NCBI GenBank assembly: GCA_013397865.1
Contig: VZTI01005310.1
Coordinates: 1,163,394-1,227,393 of the forward strand
Reading direction: 5' to 3'
From: Struthidea cinerea
Taxonomy: Eukaryota; Chordata; Aves; Passeriformes; Corcoracidae
Length of the DNA stretch: 64,000 bases
Notes under the pieces: model-generated
The model's input: the letters and a program-made list of their open reading frames with translations, nothing else
What the model was told of the DNA's origin: nothing
The model's database searches: none
Translations under genes and position numbers: made by a program
Part shown: positions 59,761 to 64,000 of the stretch, in pieces
Layout of the letters: every line of letters begins with the position of its first letter
Position numbering within the stretch: the first letter of the stretch is position 1

Positions 59761-62030
59761 CAAAGCAGCTGCAGTGGCGTCTCAGAAGTTCTGTGGCTGA
59801 AGGATCTGGCTGATCTCTGCTTAGCCTTGAGATCTCGCCTGGCTCGCTAAGAATTCAGTCACTGAAGTAAGTAAATCAGAATTAATGTTTTGTGCAGCCT
59901 TTGTCTTCTTTTCCTGCCCCTCCTCCCCAAACCCTGCACGGCACCTGTGAAGATGGACCCTCCTCCTGCTTTCCTTGGACCACTGCTTTTGGAGAACTCT
60001 GGAGCCAAACACAATTTCCATCCTTTATGGGCCAACTCTCCCACCCCAGGCCATACAACCCCCGTGGCCTCAGATCCCAGGGTCAGCTCTGAGTCTTGAC
60101 TCTGCCTGACTAATTTCTATTTGCATATTCTCTTCTATATTTCATTTACACTCCCCAGATTTAGTTTAGTTCCAGCCTCATGTCATTGATCATTTCCTTG
60201 TCTTCTCTCCCAGTTTGATTCTACCCCTTCGGATCCCTTTAAAAGGCTGTTTTCTCAGCCGCTCCCTGCTTTGTTCCTCGGGGACCTTCAGCCTTTGTGT
60301 TTTCTCTCTGCATCTTCCTCGTTTTGGTATTTATTTTATCCCTGGAGATAAACCACCTTCAGCTGGGACTTCAAGAAATTAACAGATTTTACAAGCAGTG
60401 TCCAGGCCAGGAGCCTGTACAGGGATGTCTGTGTGCTGCTGATGTTTTTTCCAGCAGTTTTTCTGGATATTTGCCACGCTAATGGCTCCATGCGGTGTGG
60501 ATTTAATGTTTGGAATCCAGGAGTTGTGCCTGACCCCATCACTGCATGACCCCAGGAATGTCAGGTCACTTTTAGCTCCTCTTTGTCTAATTTTGGGGTT
60601 TTAAGGCATTTTCTTTTTGCCCGTAGCACACTGCAGTTGTACATGGCATTTACAACACACAGCAAAGTTATTTCCAACTCTCCGACATCCCAAAATGTTG
60701 GAACAAGTGGTCACTTGAAGCATTTTTGCACAAGGTATTTTTCTCTGGGTGCATATTCTGCTTCTGATTTTCTTTATTGATTTATTGCCAAATACGACAA
60801 ACTATCTTACTAATAATTTTCCTTTTAGTGACTGTGTGGTGCTGATTTGTAGATATTTTGTCCTAATGATATGAACCTTTTGCTAAAGTGCTTCCACTTA
60901 GCTGAGCAAGGTTTTCTTTGTACTTTTTCAGCTTTTAAAAAAATATTCCACAACAAGAAGAGCAATACTGGAAAAAGGAGTGGTCCTAGTTCATTCCTCC
61001 CTGAGAAATGGATTTTTCTGTGCAAGTTTTTGATCTGAAAAAAATATTACTAAAATAGTATGTATAATATTATATTACCATATAATTTATAAATAAACTG
61101 TCCTGTACCTTGCACCTACAGCTTGAAGGACACGACTGATGAGTTCACAAATAAAGGTCCATCTTTGTCCCACTCCTGACTGTCAAATCCTTGAAGTTAA
61201 GGAAAAACAACCTGAGATTTTGGCAAATACAGAGCAACGAGCGATCCCTCTCCTGAAACTTCTCTTTAAAGAGCATTCAGACCCTTCCAGAGGTGAAGGA
61301 GCCATGGAGACAATTGTGGTTTTATTGCTGATGCTGTGAGTGAATCTGTCCTCCAGGAATTTGCCCAATCTCTTTTTAAAACCTTCTATTTATTTTAAAA
61401 TTGCTGTTTAGTGGTTTCTCTGCACGGCTCAGATCTTTCCAAGGCTGCATTAAGAGTCATGGAAATGATCTCTTTCATGGTCTTTGGAGGTTTGTGATTC
61501 AAGTCCGGTTTTTTTTGCAATTGTGAGGACTGAGTGTGGCCTCTTTTCCACCTCCTTTTCAAAGAACTCTGGAGCTTGGACTTTATTAATAAATTAACTC
61601 ATGTGGCGATGGAGTCACAGGAGATTCTGGGACACTAACGGAGAAGAATGGGGAAAAAGTTGTTATAAAAGCACTCCTATATAATTCTCCTGTTAATCAC
61701 CAAAAATGCCCTCCATGTTCTTAAAACTGTCCTACCTGTGACAGCTCCATCTCGTGCCACCTCTTGTGTCTGTGGCAAATATTTGTAATTTTAATCAGGA
61801 TTTAATTGGAGGAGAAGAAGCTGGGGTGGCTTGGCATGGGGAATTGAGGGTGGCTTGTTTAAATCTCTAAAAAGTGGAAGGTTTTGAGGTAAGGGAGGGA
61901 ACAGCCTCATTTCCTCTTCTCCATCCCTCTAGGATCAGAAGTGTTGGGTTTGAACTCCTCGAGGCAGCTGGACACACACAGCGATTGAACCCCAAAAAGC
62001 GAAGGAGGGGAAGGCCCTTGAGTAGCCAAA
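59761..62030. other. Unique DNA, possible old CR1 scrap, no gene seen
   Basis: AATTTGCCCAATCTCTTTTTAAAACCTTCTATTTATTTT-like wording at about 61357-61397 resembles an old CR1 segment, but only faintly. No coding exon recognised. Confidence 0.45.
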
Positions 62031-62118
62031 CAGGCCCGTTCATAACTCTTTGCTCTTGACAATTCCGTGTTCCCAGGCCCGTTCATAACTCTTTGTTATT
62101 GATAATTCGACGTTCCTG
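62031..62118 (+). repeat. 43-bp tandem duplication
   Basis: CAGGCCCGTTCATAACTCTT starts at 62031 and again at 62074. The units diverge at TTGCTCTTGACAATTCCGTG versus TTGTTATTGATAATTCGACG. Confidence 0.92.
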
Positions 62119-62311
62119 GGGTACTCAGGGGCTGGATGCTGCCCATGCTCAACTCACAAAGAGCTCATTTCCTCAGGGCTGTGAGCATTTGTAGGTGTGA
62201 ACATTCCAGAACAGGCTCCTGCTTTGTCTTTGGCACATCCAAGTGCTCTGTAAGAGTCTGGAATTCCAATTTCTCCAGGACAATTGGGATAACATTTCTT
62301 AGCCTGTCACA

Positions 62312-63230
62312 TCCTGACACTGTTCGGGCTGCCCGAGGTCGCACAGCGTCCAGCTGCAGACGTCCTTGGTGTCAGCAGGCAGGGGTCGGCTGCGGCCAGC
62401 AGGGAAAGCTGTCAGCTGCAGGGAAAGCTGTCACCTGCAGCCTGCAGGGAAAGCTGTCACCTGCAGGGAAAGCTGGCTCCTGCAGCCTGCAGGGAAAGCT
62501 GTCACCTGCAGGGAAAGCTGTCGGCTGCAGGGAAAGCCGGCTCCTGCAGGGAAAGCTGTCACCTGCAGCCTGTAGGGAAAGCTGGCTCCTGCAGCCTGCA
62601 GGGAAAGCTGGGTGCTGCAGGGAAAGCTGCCACCTGCAGCCTGCAGGGAAAGCTGGGTGCTGCAGGGAAAGCTGCCACCTGCAGCCTGCAGGGAAAGCTG
62701 GGTGCTGCAGGGAAAGCTGCCACCTGCAGCCTGCAGGGAAAGCTGGGTGCTGCAGGGAAAGCTGCCACCTGCAGCCTGCAGGGAAAGCTGGCTCCTGCAG
62801 CCTGCAGGGAAAGCTCCTTCGCAAGGAGCCAAACAAAGATGACGTAAAACCATCGGCAGAGGCAAAGGATGAGAGAGGAACCTTTGTGCAGGTTCCAGCT
62901 GGTTTGCTGCAGATAGAGCATCCCGAGACAAAGGCCAGGGAGTGAGAGAGACCAGAGTGTTTTATACGGGGGTGGAACAAAGGGAAACAACCAATGGGGA
63001 TTGACTGAGGAGGAGGAATAACAGGAGAATATCCAATAGGGATAACTTAGGGGAGGGAATTACATGAGTAGACCAATGGGGCACCGAAGAAGGGAGAACT
63101 TTCCAGAGGTAATACATAAGCAACTGGGGGAAATACATAAACATGAGCTTATACATAAAACTGGGTGGAGAATTCCTACACCAATAAACTTAAAACTTGT
63201 AAACTAAGACCCACTGGGAACGTGGGAATT
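62312..63230 (-). mobile_element. Probable ERV LTR and leader with internal minisatellite
   Basis: On the minus strand a convincing core promoter, CCCCGTATAAAACACTCTGG (about 62975-62956), lies downstream of several CCAAT-type boxes (ATTGG or CCAAT at about 62982, 63032 and 63072). It is followed by an R-like CTCTGGTCTCTCTCACTCCC. A perfect 7-bp hairpin comes next (62813-62819 with 62823-62829, loop CGC), then the repeat GCTTTCCCTGCAG. The left edge might be TGTTCGGGCTGCCCGAGG (62312). I found neither a polyadenylation signal nor matching target duplications, so the edges are approximate and class is unknown. Confidence 0.48.
62399..62815 (-). repeat. Composite 19+26 bp (45 bp) minisatellite
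   Basis: Built from GGGAAAGCTG followed by either a short (ctgca) or long (CACCTGCAGCCTGCA) tail. Between 62602 and 62781 four perfect or near-perfect 45-bp units alternate the 19-bp GGGTGCTGCA form and the 26-bp form. Earlier units are less regular. Since 45 is divisible by three, both strands stay open (269 aa plus, 202 aa minus); these are repeat artefacts, not genes. It lies in the leader side of the probable LTR. Confidence 0.93.
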
Positions 63231-64000
63231 CGCCGCAACCGTGGGCTGAGAATCAGACCTCTGTGTTCTGGAGGCCTGTCCGCCAGTCCTCTGACGCTCT
63301 GCTGCAGTGGCCACAGCCACACGCACTGCAACAACGTCCCAGCCTGCTTTATCCTCGGCAGTGCTTTTCAGCTTCTGCTCTCAACAAATCACTTGAGGTC
63401 ATTGATACGGATGCTTTGAGCAATTTTCTGGGGATTCTGTTGTTTTCAGTGCCTTTTTATATTTTTTTCAGGCTGCTTCATCTCACTGGGTGAGAAACAG
63501 GTGGAAAACTCTTGGTGGCAGCTCATTCCATAGTTCCAGTGTGGATCTGGATCACCCCACCGGTGTGGGCATCCCCAGCTGGGTTAAAACGCTGGTCCCT
63601 GCCCTGAGGCCTTGGTTTGTGTTCTTGACTTCTCGCTGTGAGTTACTCGCGTATTGGATGAGTTACTAGGAGTAGCAGTGAAGGTGGCGATGTGTAGTAG
63701 AGCCACAGCAGGATTCCCCTCCCACGGGAGATGCTGTGAGTGTTGCTGTGTTTACTCTGGGGACTCTGTTCCTACAAGTGACAACTCCTCATGATCCTGA
63801 CCAGGGAAGCCAGCAAATCCTCCTGAAAATGAGAGGAAACTCAAATCCTCAAGAGTGCAAAGCCTGGCTGCTTCCAGAAACTCTTTGTTTTATGAAAATC
63901 CAGTTCCTTCATTCCCAGAGCAGTGTAAGTGTCGTGCTGGTCCTTGGCTGAGGGGGAATTTCAGAGGGAGCAAGTGCAAAGCCACAATCTGAAATTCAGC
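63231..64000. other. Unique DNA at window end, no gene seen
   Basis: No recognised repeat. Frames of at most 84 codons without domains. Confidence 0.5.

Noticed and set aside
61357..61420. Old CR1 segment
   Set aside because: Faint resemblance over about 40 bases only; left as a remark rather than a feature.
62136..62945. 269-codon open frame, and a 202-codon frame on the opposite strand
   Set aside because: Both depend on the 45-bp in-frame minisatellite. Composition is repetitive and no domain lies outside the array.

Overview
The window looks like non-coding nuclear DNA from a bird, most likely a passerine. The main evidence is at least 22 short 5'-truncated copies of a CR1 LINE. Their 3' ends follow the avian CR1 pattern (purine-rich lead, 'AAGGTCC(C/T)TTCCAACCCAAACCATT', then ATTCT-type ends). 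Several solo LTRs of endogenous retroviruses (ERVs) are also present. I found no convincing protein-coding exon, rRNA, tRNA or CRISPR array. Open frames are short and lack recognisable domains. The longest ones (269 aa at 62136-62945 and 202 aa on its opposite strand, 198 aa at 25209-25805) are explained mostly by in-frame tandem repeats or a purine-rich low-complexity tract. The window is therefore intergenic or deep intronic DNA; the sequence alone does not decide which.

Layout. 1-12 kb: unique AT-rich DNA with one CR1, a MIR-like relic (about 7.03 kb), a roughly 20-22 bp minisatellite (7.8-8.1 kb) and a second CR1. 12-15.2 kb: two solo LTRs. The first (11952-12548, minus strand, 4-bp target duplication) carries a TATA box and a triplicated 51-bp CCAAT enhancer. 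The second (14584-15174, minus strand, 5-bp duplication CCATG) is interrupted by an assembly gap. 17-31 kb: CR1 fragments in both orientations, simple repeats and a possible LTR relic near 29.8-30.1 kb. 32-34.2 kb: a 722-bp solo LTR with a 6-bp duplication (CCTTTG) and a 300-bp LTR preceded by a purine tract. 37.8-38.6 kb: a CR1 split cleanly by a 597-bp solo LTR with a 5-bp duplication (ATCCC). 39.5-50.8 kb: more CR1s, an AT-rich tract with a perfect 48-bp palindrome next to an assembly gap, and several candidate conserved stretches. 53-64 kb: a 304-bp solo LTR with a 6-bp duplication (CATTTC), a 39/31-bp higher-order minisatellite, a GATA/TATC microsatellite, and a probable LTR/leader containing a 45-bp minisatellite.

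Nothing here works together as an operon or pathway. The story is transposon accumulation: at least three ERV classes, inferred from 4-, 5- and 6-bp duplications, sit on an older CR1 background. No wholly new system is evident. The most checkable items are the dated nested insertion, the LTR with the CCAAT array, the higher-order minisatellite, and the retroviral leader that seems to have grown a minisatellite. Repeat family names come from remembered consensus patterns, not a database search.
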